From Zea mays (Eukaryota > Streptophyta > Magnoliopsida > Poales > Poaceae): 64,000 nucleotides of DNA. Below, in pieces: positions 10,569-21,750 of this stretch. The stretch covers positions 99,831,849 through 99,895,848 of the forward strand of contig NC_050104.1 in NCBI RefSeq assembly GCF_902167145.1, given 5' to 3'. Numbering within the stretch: position 1 is the first letter of the stretch; every line of letters starts with the position of its first letter. The translations under genes were made by a program, and so were the position numbers. Under the pieces are notes generated by a model. The model was not told where the DNA came from. It did not search any database and was given only the letters and a program-made list of their open reading frames with translations.

Positions 10569-11336
10569 ACACACTTTTCGAATCACTTGCAGATACACAC
10601 TCTTCGATGGATTCATTGACTTATCGGTGGTGAGAGCTTAGAGGATGGATTCATCGTCACGTAGCTCGTGCTCTCATTGACCGAACGAGAAGAAGTTAGA
10701 GATTATGAGGTTGAGTGAGGATATGAGATAGGAACGGGAATTTATGCAGGCTTGCATCCAACATAACCAAGCGATGTACCAAGTAAGTATAGATGATGAG
10801 AACTCTAAATTCGTATATTTCAATACAACATCTTCAATAGTAACACATATGTTCAATAGTCAATGCAGTAATAGGGCATGACACTAACACACATTCCATT
10901 GCCGCCACAATTGAGCCAGTTTGCATCCACACCAGCTCAAGTACGTTAACCTTAGCAAATTCTCTTATAACATTCTCTAACCTAGCATTTCATCTAGTTT
11001 ATATAGTAGCACAACATGAACCGTATCTAAACTTAGTCAAATATCCATTAAATAGGGTCTGGGGACTCAATAGTTCAACACCCCACACACATATACCGAC
11101 ACCTAGAGGTAGGGTGTTTTATAACTCTCGGTGATTTTGTACATTTGTATACTCCACTTGTTGATATTTGCATTTAACTTGTTGACATTTACATTCTTAC
11201 ATAGGCTACGCCTGGACCGGGAGGGAGTGGATATGAACCCACAGGAATTGAATTTGTTGAGTCCCCCTTCCTGTACCCTCCTCCTGGTGGTGGCAACGGC
11301 CAAAGCTCAAACCATCCAAGTGGTAGTTATCTTTGA
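10569..11336 (+). pseudogene. CACTA-A Transposase_24 gene, C-terminal exons
   Basis: Coding signal of the outer element resumes after CACTA-B. A block near 10700-10782 encodes a coiled-coil-like tail (RLSEDM, then EREFMQACIQHNQAMYQ) ending at a GT donor, with an in-frame TAG inside it. The last exon is 11205-11336, after an ATAG acceptor. It encodes a Gly/Pro-rich tail (ATPGPGGSGYEPTG, ending with SGSYL and TGA). A coiled coil followed by a Pro/Gly-rich C-terminus is usual for this family. Together with 2308-3240 it forms one gene split by the CACTA-B insertion. Confidence 0.6.
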
Positions 11337-11690
11337 GTATGTTACTTTTGGTCGTCTTTGTTTCTTAACTTGTGGACGATGTCCCTGAGTAGCTTAAATC
11401 AAACTGTGTTGGTCTTATGTTTGAAACTTTGAATAGTAGGTGTCTTTGTGAACGGAACACTTAACTTTTCTCGTTGTTGTGATTTGAAATGGTTATGTGA
11501 GCTGAGTTGATGATGTATGAATTGATTATATGGTTGCAATGTGAAGTTTTATGGACTATGTGAATGGTTGTGTTGGTAATGTGACTCATATTGATGTATA
11601 TGACTTTTGTGATGATATGTATTTTATGTGTGTTGTTGTGTATAAAAGTGTAAAGAATTTGAGCCTAATTAGGTGTTGGTTTGTAGCAAG
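11337..11690. other. CACTA-A 3' flank
   Basis: TG-rich, AT-rich sequence with no supported frame, between the last exon and the right subterminal repeats. Likely 3' UTR. Confidence 0.4.
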
Positions 11691-12151
11691 AGAGAATAAT
11701 CCCCGTCGGTTTGACCATAGTCAACGTGGATTATCCCCATTAATTCCCATTGGCCAGGGCAGGGCTGACCGAGATAAGTCTATTTAATTCTCGTCGGTCC
11801 GTCCCTGGCCAACATGGTTTAGCCTCATTAATTTCCATTGACCCTGACTTGGCCGATGGGGATAAGCTCATTTAATTCCCGTCGGCCCATCCCTGGCCAA
11901 CGAGAATTACTGTGTTCGCCACGGTAGATCCAACAATTAGGATAATACCAGCAGTCGGCTACATTAAGCCGATGGGAATTAATTAATTATCATCCAGAAA
12001 ATCCCGTCGGCCAGGTCCCATCGGGAATTAACCTAAAACTGACAGGAATTAGACCGACGGGAATTAGTAATTTTCGTTGGTCAGAATTAGTCAGGAATTA
12101 CTAATTCCTGTCAGAACCTGGCCGACGGGAGTTAACTGGATTCCTGTAGTG
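11691..12151. repeat. CACTA-A right subterminal repeat region
   Basis: A dense series of CCCGTCGGCC / GCCGACGGG / TTAATTCCCGT motifs in both orientations over 450 bp, ending in the CACTA terminus at 12151. The same motif family is at 1138-1335. Confidence 0.75.
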
Positions 12152-12878
12152 GTATACATGCCGTCTCTACTAGAATAGACTATGTCATTATTAAATATAC
12201 ATTACCCCTCATGTTGTCATTATGCATATGCTTTAAATTGTTCGATTGGTATCTATAGAAAATATTTTATCATTTAAATATGTATAGAAAAAGGGGAGTC
12301 TAGTCTATTCACCATGTTTTGGGTTCCTCTTCTAGTTTTTAACTTAATGTTTTCCAAAGGGAGAGATTTTTCCAACGGGGAGAGTATACCTTTTCACATT
12401 AGGGGAGATTACTTTGCCAAATAGGGAGAACTTTTTCTAAAGGAGAAAATCTTTTTGAGGCTCAAAAATGCTTTTGCTACCTCCTATATGCTTTAACATG
12501 TATTAATTTTCGGTGTTTGATTCCAAGGGGGGAAATTTGTGAACCAAAGCAAACTAAAGTTTATCAAATACCAAAACCAATTTTTTAAAATTTTCTGCTC
12601 TTTCAATTGGTTATTTATGTTAGTATCGGTCCAAAATAAGAGGTATGTGGATTATGGAGTTAGGGGATGCTTAAGTCCATAATCACACATTATGAGGATT
12701 GTTTGCATATGCAAGAATATTGATCAAATTCTAAATGACAACATATCTTTCAATTTGGTCTATCATACTCCTTGCTTATGCACATGCATCTATAGCAAGT
12801 AGAATGCATATTTTATTTTGGTATTTAATATTTGATTGCTTTGGTTTTGTTGTCATCACTCACCAAAAATGGGGAGAT
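12152..12878 (+). mobile_element. Copia 3' internal region with several purine-tract-like runs
   Basis: Non-coding internal sequence that runs straight into the copia LTR at 12879. It contains repeated GGGGAGA-type purine runs (near 12291, 12357, 12375, 12402, 12420), and the final AAAAATGGGGAGAT (12865-12878) abuts the LTR as the polypurine tract. Such multiple runs are typical of maize SIRE-type elements. The pol region expected between this and the gag remnant at 1-560 is missing. Confidence 0.6.
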
Positions 12879-14206
12879 TGTAAGGAAAATGAACCTCAAT
12901 CCATTTAACTAATTTATTTCAATGTTTGATGATAAACATAACTTGTGGACTAATGTGTTTGCAAGTGTTTATGTTTGTAGTTCACATGATGTGAAGTAGA
13001 CTTGGACTGAGGCATTGAGGAAGCAACACTACAAAGAAGACACTAGAAGACCCATAAAAGACCTTCAAGTATCAAGCATATGTCCAAGACAAAAGACTAG
13101 AAGAGCCCAAGCAAATAAGATTGAAGAATGAAGAAGTGAGTTGCTTCTGGGTGCACTAGACCGATTGTGCAAAGATCACTTTTCTAGGCACTCGGCCAGC
13201 TGGCACACCAGACCTTGCGGGCGGTGCACCATACCTTGGTCAACGATTGACAACAGGCAGTTCCAACGGTCATCTAGTCATCGGACTGGGCGATGGTGCA
13301 CCGGACCTCTTGGGGACTACTGGAGGCAAACGACTAGCTGATGTGGAGGGCACCGGACTAGTCCAGCGCAACGCAGAAAAATGCTTTCCTCCAACGGCTA
13401 CTTTGGGGTTAGGGCTCTATATACCCCCCAACCTGGCATTTGAGAGTGTGAGATCCCAATCAACATTGTAATAGGGTTGAGACATATTTTTATAGCTCCA
13501 AACACCCAAGTGCTTAATAGAATCCTCAACGCTTGCTCTAAGTTTGTTCACAGTAGATTGAGTGAGGTTAGAACAACCCACAAACCCTTTGGCTCTTGCG
13601 CGAGCCATTGTAATTTGTACCGAGACGGACCACACCAATCGTGTTTGTAGTGTGGCCGCCACCATGTACCGGAGGGAACAAGGCCCATGGCCTTTTGTCT
13701 AGAAACTTGATAATGAAGACGGCGGGGAGCATCTGAGAGGAGACCGGAAGCAGAGCACCACTTACACATGGAGAAGTCATGTGGCTCTCTATGGAGTTAC
13801 TTGACCGGGTGCTTGGCCCTCGCGTGGACTTCCCATTGCGTAGGGACACCAATGAGGATTAGTTAGAACCTTGCACGGTTCTAGATACATCCGTAAAAAT
13901 ATTGGTGCGTCAATGAGAGTTTGCATCTCTATCGGTCTCTTTAAGCTTCCGTATTTATTGCATACTTAAGTTGTGATCTTTACCATTCCTAGTTTAGAAT
14001 ATGGGGTAGTTGGTAGGATTGGAACTTAGGTTGCTAAATTTCTTTTGCGGTGGAGATAGCAACACTTAGACAAAACTATAGTGCACATTCGTGTTAAGTT
14101 ATTTGCATAGGTTTTGTTTAAGAGAACTTTTATTGACCTAGTTTAGAGTGCAAAAATAGAATTCCTAATTCACCCCCCCCCCCTCTTAGGTGTCCGCGTT
14201 CCTTTT
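12879..14206 (+). repeat. Copia (SIRE/Maximus-type) 3' LTR
   Basis: It starts TGTAAGGAAAATG after a polypurine tract and ends around CCTTTTA near 14206. It is clearly related along its length to the solo LTR at 42546-55151: both share the start, the AACTTGTGGACTAATGTG / CCTATGGACTAATGTG segment, the GTACCGGAGGG block and the final CCTCTTAGGTGTC block. The end is degraded and no TSD can be seen. Frames inside it (13141-13852) are not genes. Confidence 0.8.
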
Positions 14207-14900
14207 AGGTACAATTTGGTATTGTAACCCTAACTATAGTTGTGTGACTTGTGTCCCATGTTCCCAATACCTTAGTGATATTGTACCCTAGCATAACAAG
14301 GCTTTCAAAGATAACCACCACTACTTATATTCTCGGCATCACTCACATTGTCCCATTTTTCTGCCTAGATGTTTTCTCCTCTCTTTTCTTTGTTATTGTA
14401 AGAATGCTTGCCCTAGACATCATGTTTGGAAATGGCAACTTCAACTATATGATGTTTGTTTCAGCTTTATTCCAACTTCTAGCCACCAAAAGCTATTGTT
14501 GTGGACTGCCAAACGCTTAGCTTTTTAACCCATTTTTGTGAGAATTGCTTTGGTGAAAACCATCCAAAATCAACGTGAACACTTAATCGGTCGAGCCATC
14601 GTGATAGTAGAAATCTACCACTTTCTAGATCATAGATCCTATGGACCCTTCATCTTCCTCCGCGTGTAATGCCCATGATACTCAGATTCTTCCACATGCC
14701 ACAACCAGATTCTCAAAAAAGCTCGTCAGAAAAAGATAAAACAAAAGGCCTACATCGTGCTAGTTGCTCATTCTCTAACCACGAACATCCCTACCCAACA
14801 TGTGGCCTCCCCAATCATGACTATTTTGATGCTAGAGATCTCCCTAGCCATCCATAAACTAGAGGCAACAAATAAATCCCCTTGCTAATCCTAAAACTTA
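14207..14900. other. Unassigned sequence downstream of the copia LTR
   Basis: Mixed-composition DNA with short frames only (14251-14520, 14669-14857). I recognise no protein family and see no repeat structure. Confidence 0.4.
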
Positions 14901-15494
14901 GATCTTGTTTGGATGCAAATATTGAGTTTTAGAAAAGTACAATGGTTTTATAAAATAGTTCTAGAGTGCCATGGAGTGTTCAGGTGCAACAAGCTTATAG
15001 TTTTTGAAAACCATTTTATTGCTAAATGTTTTTAGGGTTTTTAAAACTCCACCATTTAGGTGTAGGATCATACACCATAGACATATATAGTCGATGATAG
15101 TGAAGCAGAAAAAAAATGATAAAAGCACTAGGCTTTCAAATTATATAGCTATAGTTGGCTTTGAAATTCAATAGCAATAGTTGGCTTCGCTCCCACTACG
15201 ATTGAGTGAGGAACGTTAGTAGTACAAATACGTATAATTAGATATAATTGATATGTGTACAAACTCTAGATATGAAGTTATAATCTTAGCTAGAGATATA
15301 ATATAATTATGACCGGTGCAAAACAAACTTGTCTTATACTCTAGCTATATATATATATACACACATAATTTGAATATTGATATGCAAAACAAGCAACAAA
15401 TGATTATTGTTCACATGCATGATTATTCAATTTTAAATAAAAGAGGGTTTTAGTCTATCCAATCTCCTCTATTTCCTGGCTCTCAAATAAGCCC
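14901..15494. mobile_element. Possible MITE or small DNA transposon (Harbinger/hAT-like ends)
   Basis: The left end GATCTTGTTTGGATGC and the complement of the right end (GGGCTTATTTGAGAGC) are partly similar and resemble the TTGTTTGGATGC-type ends of many grass MITEs. The 3-bp flanks are TTA and TAA, so no clean TSD. A second similar right end lies near 15680-15735, suggesting two related or nested copies. Confidence 0.3.
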
Positions 15495-15879
15495 TAAACT
15501 CCTCACAATTATTCTAGCTACAATTCCCCGCGCAGTAGGTTCCATCATCTCTAACCCAACTTTAGCATTTGCTTCAGTCCTCGGATGAAGTAGAGAAACC
15601 AGCAAATAGCTAGTTGTTAGCTGTGTTATCCGCTAAGAGACACCAGCAAATCAGCAAACATCACCTTAGAATAGTAAGAGAATTTTAATCTCTTCAATCC
15701 CCTAACTTTTCCTTGCTCTCCCAAACATTGTTCTTAAGCTGATTTACTAGGTTTAGGGTTTCAGGTTGTCCGCTGATTTTTAGCGGCTACTATATTGATT
15801 TACTAGGAGTCTAGGACGAAGGATGCGCCGACAGACGCGCTAGCTAGCTCTCACCTCGCTCGTCGGCGTGCGTGGGTAA
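15495..15879. other. Unassigned sequence with a second MITE-like right end
   Basis: The block around 15675-15735 repeats the layout of 15440-15490 (TTTTAGTCTATCC versus TTTTAATCTCTTC, then a CTCTC-CAAA-type end). The rest is unassigned. Confidence 0.3.
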
Positions 15880-16515
15880 AAACCCGCTGAGTATTACTTG
15901 CCCAAACCCATACTCGCGAAGAAAAAACACGCCCGCTAAAAAACTCATATCCATGACAGGTATAAAATTTTGTCCAAACTCATACCCATGCGGGTTTCGG
16001 GTACCCAACGGATTTCCCATACCTACTAACATCAACATAAAAATAATTCATCATGTAAATGACAATCTATACATTAATAAGCTAAGATAAAAGAAACAAG
16101 TGATAACTAATTTTAGCTTAAAATTTGTTACATGAAGTTTATTTTAATTAAAAAATATTTAATTAATAATATTACGATACATATTTATAAGGAATGTTAA
16201 TTTTAAGGCGAGTTTTAAAAATCCATGGGTTTGCGGGTATGAGTAGTGGAAGAACAAACTCATGCTCACGTACCCGTTGGGTTTCCATTTGAACCCATTA
16301 ACAAACTCAGGCATTGTTCGGTTAATCCCGTTATCTATGGATTGAACGGGATTGAAAAAAATTGTGAAGAAATTTGACTTGCTTGGGATTTAAACCCACC
16401 CAATTCCACTCAATCCACATGGATTGAGAGCTAACCGAACAAGCCCTCATAGGTAAAGAAATTGACTCAAACTCATACCCTAATAGATCAAAAACTCACC
16501 GGGTTTCGAGCAGCC
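15880..16515. mobile_element. Probable TIR element with CGGGTA-rich ends, split by a MITE
   Basis: The left part begins near TAAAAACCCGCTGAGTATT, and the right part ends near AAAAACTCACCGGGTTTCG. Read inward, the ends AAACCCGCTGAGTATT and AAACCCGGTGAGTTTT match at 14 of 16 positions. CGGGTTTCGGGTA and CGTACCCGTTGGGTTT blocks lie on both sides. The centre is AT-rich and non-coding. The MITE at 16310-16446 interrupts it. The exact termini and TSD are not resolved. Confidence 0.4.
16310..16446. mobile_element. 137-bp MITE
   Basis: Terminal inverted repeat GGCATTGTTCGGTT and GGGCTTGTTCGGTT (12 of 14 identical), flanked by a 3-bp direct repeat TCA (16307-16309 and 16447-16449). There is internal dyad similarity around GGATTGAACGGGATT and CAATCCACATGGATTG, and no coding capacity. 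Ends and size fit a PIF/Harbinger-type (Tourist-like) MITE, although TSD TCA is off the usual TTA/TAA. Confidence 0.7.
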
Positions 16516-17275
16516 ATTGCCATCTCTAGGCCGCGTGCGTGAGTGGCGGCGTGTTACTCCACCGCGGCGCCGCACTCGGCTGCATGCCCCCGAACTCGAT
16601 GCCACCCTTGCCGTACCCGGCCCATCCGATTGGTTCGTACACAGCATTTGCCAGTTTGCCAACGCCAGCTATGCCTGCGCGCATGAGAATAACACCGGCG
16701 CCGGCGGTTTCGCAGCCACACCACCATCATGCATTGCGCTTTGCGCCACCACAGCGCTCAGTTTTCGCCCGCATCCGGCGGCGGCGTGCGTGTGCGTCCG
16801 TGAGCCGTGGTGGGCCGGCTTGGGGCGTGCGAGCGCGCGTACAGCCGTACACTGTACGTTGGCCTTATGCGACTCGTGAACCCGACGGGCGGCGGCCAAA
16901 TGCAAGCAGCTCTGCATGCAGCTGGCCGGCCAAGGCCACACGACTCCCGCGCGTATACCCTACCTGTCCTATCCCCCTTCCGGTGGAACGTGCGAATGCC
17001 TGCTATGCGAGGCTAGCTGCCCGTGCCCGCTTCGGTGCTAGTACTACTATCTTTTTCCCTCCTGTGCTTAGTCTACCTTTATCATTTGCCTGGCCTGGCC
17101 ATGGCCACCACCACTCCTGTCTTCTTGTCGCCTTGTTCATTCCGGCATCCGGCTTGCTGCATGCATGCATGCCGCCGGTCTCTCGCACAAATCTGTGGGC
17201 GTCCGGTTTGGACGAGCGCTTTTGCTTTTAGGTCTCGCAAATCTGCAGCGTGGGAGTCCCAGTTTTACTAGAACT
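16500..17275. other. GC-rich low-copy-looking segment, unassigned
   Basis: About 770 bp of GC-rich sequence, with long overlapping frames on the plus strand (16539-17231 is the longest, 230 codons) and minus strand. The translation is rich in Arg/Ala/Pro, has no recognisable domain, and starts abruptly beside a transposon end. A TGCATGCATGCATGC run lies near 17159-17173. It may be a relic of a host 5' region or a captured fragment. Confidence 0.4.
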
Positions 17276-17396
17276 ATATTGTATTCAAAAAAGCCAGGAC
17301 CGCTTATTTAATTTGGACCAGAGGAAGTACCACCGCTGCTGAAGAGATTTTCTCTGTAGATGGTTTAGCTGATTGTTTGAGACGGGCACCTGATAG

Positions 17397-17505
17397 TTCC
17401 CTCTCCGTTCTAAGTAAATCAACTTCTGAGTTAGTTCTACGTTAAACTAGCTTCACCAAGATATAATAATAATCAAATTAAAATAAATAAATAAATATAT
17501 CGTGT
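17397..17505. mobile_element. Stowaway-like MITE fragment
   Basis: CCCTCTCCGTTCTAAGTAAATCAACTTCTGAG-like sequence (17399-17432) closely resembles the start of grass Stowaway elements. An AT-rich tail follows up to CACTA-C. Only one end is identifiable. Confidence 0.45.
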
Positions 17506-17676
17506 CACTACCGGACTCGTGTTCTTTGGCTACTGTCTCACAATTGCCAAATGTTACACTCGGCAAACAAAATTCGACAAACATGTTTTGTAATTGGTGA
17601 GATTCAAACTCGCAACCTCTCTCGCGCATACCATCCTCTACCAATGTACTACTACATCAATTGTATCTATATTACG

Positions 17677-18304
17677 TGTTGGGGTCTTGTTCTCAAATGC
17701 TATGAATTAAGAATAAGGCAACATAAAATGTTAAACGTTAATGTCCTTCGTCCGCTGAAGCATTATCTCCCTTAGGATATAATGAACTTCGGACGAAGAC
17801 CATAAGCAAAATATCACGAAGGTCTTACCTTCGTGATTAGTTCTATAGAACAATGTAAACAATGCTAGAATATAAAAAATTAAAGAAATTTATATCAAAG
17901 ACAGATATTATTAAACATATATTTTATTATACAAACTTAAATATTAAAACACAATATTTAAGTATATTTATACCTTTGCCTTGACAAAGAACAATAATTC
18001 CAGTGTGATGCGTCAATGATTACAGAATTGCGTGAACAGTAAAGGTGTATTGTTCATCTATTTATAGGTACAGGACGCAGCCTGTGAGAAATTACAATCA
18101 TACCCCTTACAAAAGATTACAATTATGACTCAGACCCTTATGGACTAAGAAGTCATTTCATCTTTAAGTCGGTTCGAACCCTCGTCTTCAGATACGTTAT
18201 AATACCGAAGCTTCATGAGTGGTAGCTTCGGCACTACGTTTAAGCGGATTTGCCGAAGGTGTGTCTTCCTACAGGACCTTCGGCGACGAAGCATGACCCC
18301 AACA
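17677..18304 (-). repeat. Grande 3' LTR
   Basis: 628 bp, TGTTGGGGTC to GACCCCAACA, with near-perfect 10-bp inverted ends. Many CTTCGG/CCGAAG words. Partner of 40753-41380. Confidence 0.92.
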
Positions 18305-18320
18305 GTAGCCCTTCCCGGTG
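18305..18320 (-). other. Grande polypurine tract
   Basis: On the minus strand the sequence just before the 3' LTR reads CCGGGAAGGGCTAC, a purine-rich primer site for plus-strand DNA synthesis. Confidence 0.6.
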
Positions 18321-18557
18321 CTAGATCGTTTTTCGTAACGAGCTTGATCCGTGAAAAAGTCTCTTAGGCTTCGGGAAGCCGAAGGTCCGAAAAACACCTT
18401 CCCTGAGCTCGTTGCCGGGAAACGATAAAATTTCCGAGCACGGAGTGGTCCCACCATGCAGATTCACCATCTCGGGTTTTGTGGCCCACCGTTCAGTGGG
18501 TGCGAGCGACTGTTCGTCCGGTGTAGGAGACTTGACGATTCACCTTCTTACCTGTAG

Positions 18558-18569
18558 CACTATATAAAC
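18558..18569 (+). promoter_or_regulatory. TATA box for the Grande antisense gene
   Basis: CACTATATAAACA lies about 90 bp upstream of the first candidate start (18657) and about 190 bp upstream of the ATG at 18759. It sits in the orientation of the accessory gene, opposite to the retrotransposon genes. This fits published reports that the Grande accessory gene has its own promoter. Confidence 0.65.
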
Positions 18570-18656
18570 AGACGAGTAGGTGTGAAGTTACCACAGCATT
18601 CATTTCTATTGCACTGTTTTGCTGCCAGGAATTTAACCATAGCCGAAGCTTGATCC

Positions 18657-21600
18657 TTGCGCTCAAACGAAGCACCACCTCGGATTCTGCTTCGACACAA
18701 GAAGAGCTTTGGAAAAAAGGTCATTAATTTCAAAAAACTTCTAGAAGTTCATAATCAAATGGCTAGAGTGTGTTCCATTGCCAGGGTTGAACATGAGGGA
18801 GATGAGACTGAAGCCACTGAAACCGTTCCAATTTCCGAAGCAATGAGGCGATCTGGGTTGGCAACATCAGGGGATACATCTGCCGCCGAAGCCAAACAAG
18901 CTGACGTTGAAGAAGATGAATTTGAAGATGAGTACGGTGCAACGCCATCTAAACCCAGCCACTTAGAGTTTGGGAAGTCTACTATTACCGAAGGTGATAT
19001 GGCTAAGTTACTGAAGCTAGGCTATTTTAGCGATGACAAAAGGGAGCTGATTCGCTTCGGGGGAGAGGAAATTACCCCGAAGCCAGAAAAAAGATGAGGT
19101 GGTGGTTTTTAAGAGCTTCTTCAAAGCAGGGTTAAGGTTTCCCCTGCATGGGATGATTGCAGATGTTTTAGAAAGATTTGGGATTCACCTTCATCAGTTA
19201 ACTCCTAACGCCATTGTTAGGCTTAGTGTTTACATCTGGGCACTCCGAAGCCAGGAGGCAGAGCCAATTGCCGAAGGTTTTTGTCGGGCACACGAGCTTC
19301 ATTACCAGACAAAAGCTAGAAAAGATGGGCTGCATGATAATTTCGGCTGCTACAATTTTGCATATCGGAAAGATGCCAAGTATCCAGTTATCAGCTATCG
19401 TACGAAATGGACAGCTGGTTGGAAGAGTGAATGGTTTTATGTCAAAGTAGATGAGAAGAAGGAGAAACTAGTTCAGAGCCCTTTGAGTTTAACCTTCGGA
19501 GAAACTAGACCCCAATGCGTCATGTCTCCAGATAGTCCATGTCAGATTGCACTGGGCGAATTTCGGGTTGTTGCAGAGCACATTGGCACCAGGGATATGG
19601 TCCAAGAATTCTTAGCCTTCAGAGTATTCCCAATTTTGAGGGAATGGGACATGCCGAAGCTGAAAGGGGAGAAGAAGAAGAAAGAGCTTGTTTGGCTACC
19701 TTATTATTACAAGTTTAAAAAACATTTTAAAGCACCTTGCCAAGAGTGGTTGGACACAATTGAGGTTATGTGCAACGAGATCCTTGGCAACTATTCTAAG
19801 AAAGAAGATCAGTTAATGACTGCGACTTTCGGTACTCGTCCGAAGCGGAGAATGAAACGGGTGATGGATGCCTTGAATTTTGATTATCCTGACTATGAGC
19901 AATTAGGCAGAGGTGCCGAAGGCCAGAAAAGAAAAAGAGTTGCCAGCGTCCTCGACAAAGAAGCTACCAAATTAGCTAAAAAGGACAAAGAAATTTTTGA
20001 GAAAAGAAAACCGAGCCCTGAGCCGAAGATAGCTACTTCAAAGAAAAGGAAAGCTACGACCCCGAAACCAAAAACGTCGGGCCAAGAGGGAGAAGCTCCT
20101 GCGACGCCTTCTTCTGCCGATGTGGAAGAAATTCTAAAGGTAATGACTGAACCTTTGCCTATCAAGCTAAGTCCGCTGGCGCCACAACTGACGAAGCTTT
20201 TTCATAAGGAAAAGGAGCCTTCGGCAACGGAAAGTCCTGCTAAGTTGAAAAATGGAGAATTATCCAAGTGGCCGATGTTATTCATCAGACACCGCCGTCG
20301 ACATCAGCGCCAAAAATACCAATTACTGAAAGCGCTGGCGCCGCTGAAGGCGCCGGCGGTGCCGAAGCTGCAGCCACCGGAGCCGAAGGTGCTAGAGCTG
20401 AGACCGCCGAAGATTCTGATCTAGAAACCACACTTGGTGATATTGATAACATGCTTCTAAAAATGGCTGAGGAAGAAGCTTCTGCGGCCGCGATGGACAC
20501 AACAATTGAGAAAGGAAAAGAGCAAATTGAAGATACTTTGGAAGAGGAAAACTTCAATTTTTAAGATATACTAGGGCAAGAGTTATCAGAAACTGAAAAA
20601 GAAGAACTGAAGAAATATGTTGTATCCTGTGGGTACAAACCAGGGGCTTTGCTGTTTGGCGGAGTTAATGAAGGGAAATTGAGGTGCCTTCGGAATCGAA
20701 CCGAGGCAAAGGTCGTTAGGACTTTCTCGAAGAATGTTGGCTTGCCGAAGACTGAGGCGGACCTCTGCAGGTACCGGCGACAGCATATCGCCGGTAGCCT
20801 GTTCTATGCTAATTTTAAGGTAAAACTCTTAACTTTTCATTATTTTTTGAATTAAGATGTTTTCTGACGAAGATTGTTTTGGCATAGTATATTACTAAGT
20901 AAAGTGCTGAGGATGCAACAAGATCTCGAAGACGAGAAAAACGAAGCTACAATTAAAGATCTAGAAAATAAAGTCAAAGATCACGAAGCTGCTTTGGTGA
21001 AAAAGGACTTCATCATTCAAGATCTAGAAAATAAAATCAAAGATCACGAAGCTGCTTTGGAGAAAAAGGACTTCGTCATCCACTCTATAGAGGGTTCGCT
21101 AGCAGAAGCTCAAGCCGAAATTGACAGATTAAACAGCGAATTACTCATAAAATCAGAAAAATCTGAGCAAGAAAAGAAAAATCTTGAAACGAATCTCAAA
21201 ACCGAAATTGAGAAGAGTTCAAGTTTGCAGAAATCATTGAAGGAGCTTCAGGATAAATGTTTAGACTTCGGCAACCGATGCGTGCAGCGGCTGAAGGATG
21301 TCTTTCACTCAATTGGAGCTAGCTCTGATATGTTTACACCTTCAGTTGAAAAACTACCAAGCACCTTTGAATATATTGAGGGCGAAGTTGATGCACTTGA
21401 CGAAGTTATCGCTGGGCATGCCGATTTCTGCGCCCTGTTAGCTTCTCGAGGCACAGCTACTGCTTTCCTGAAGACTGGCTGCACGCACGGGAAAATTGTT
21501 AATAGGCCAAACTTCAGTTTGTCACCAGCAGATTTGATTGACATCCCCAGCCTAGCTCGAATCATAGGAAACAGGTTTATGATTCAAATTTGGATAAACG

Positions 21601-21750
21601 GCAGGCGAAAAATGGCTGGTGACGAAGCTCGAAGCCACCTTAAGCTAGTGAGAAACTTATACTTGTTACTTTTACCTTCTCCTTGAACTCTGCACTTTTC
21701 TCATTTTGTTTTAATATGTACAGGATGATGAAGATAAAGAATGATGAGCT
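18657..21750 (+). pseudogene. gene23: Grande antisense accessory gene (gene23-like), frameshifted
   Basis: Open blocks at 18657-19097 (or from the ATG at 18759), 19099-20424, 20268-20564, about 20567-20819 and 20887-21686. The early part is acidic (EEDEFEDEYG). A globular core contains FKAGLRFPLHGM, RKDGLHDNFGCYNF and WLPYYYKFKKHF. Lys-rich stretches that look like nuclear signals follow (QKRKRVASV, KKRKATTPK), then an Ala/Glu-rich tail and a long heptad coiled coil with a duplicated 23-residue unit (EALxxKDF, about 20960-21080). Maize Grande elements are known to carry such a gene encoding a nuclear protein. Here a run of six A at 19086-19091 shifts the frame, a second shift is near 20268, and a stop follows 20561, so the copy is probably inactive. 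An intron is likely at about 20820-20886. Confidence 0.72.

Larger units (their letters stand above)
1115..12151 (+). mobile_element. CACTA-A: outer CACTA (En/Spm) transposon, split by CACTA-B
   Basis: The right end is clear: the terminus reads inward from 12151 as CACTACAGGAATCC. The left end is weaker, with CACAACAATAATC at 1115 as the best candidate. Both flanks carry many subterminal copies of a CCGTCGGC/GCCGACGG motif (1138-1330 and 11700-12140), the usual arrangement of CACTA subterminal binding sites. The 3-bp flanks are ATA (left) and GTA (right), so the TSD is imperfect. The interior holds a Transposase_24-type gene in several exons (from 2308 to 11336), interrupted by the 7.1-kb CACTA-B. 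Without that insertion the element is about 3.9 kb. No TNP2 transposase is visible, so it was probably non-autonomous. It appears to sit inside a copia remnant. Confidence 0.7.

Noticed and set aside
13141..13852. Short frames within the copia LTR
   Set aside because: Lie inside an LTR, overlap on both strands, no domain.
16539..17231. A 230-codon frame as a protein gene
   Set aside because: No domain, GC-driven overlapping frames on both strands, no promoter or splice context. Kept only as a GC-rich segment.
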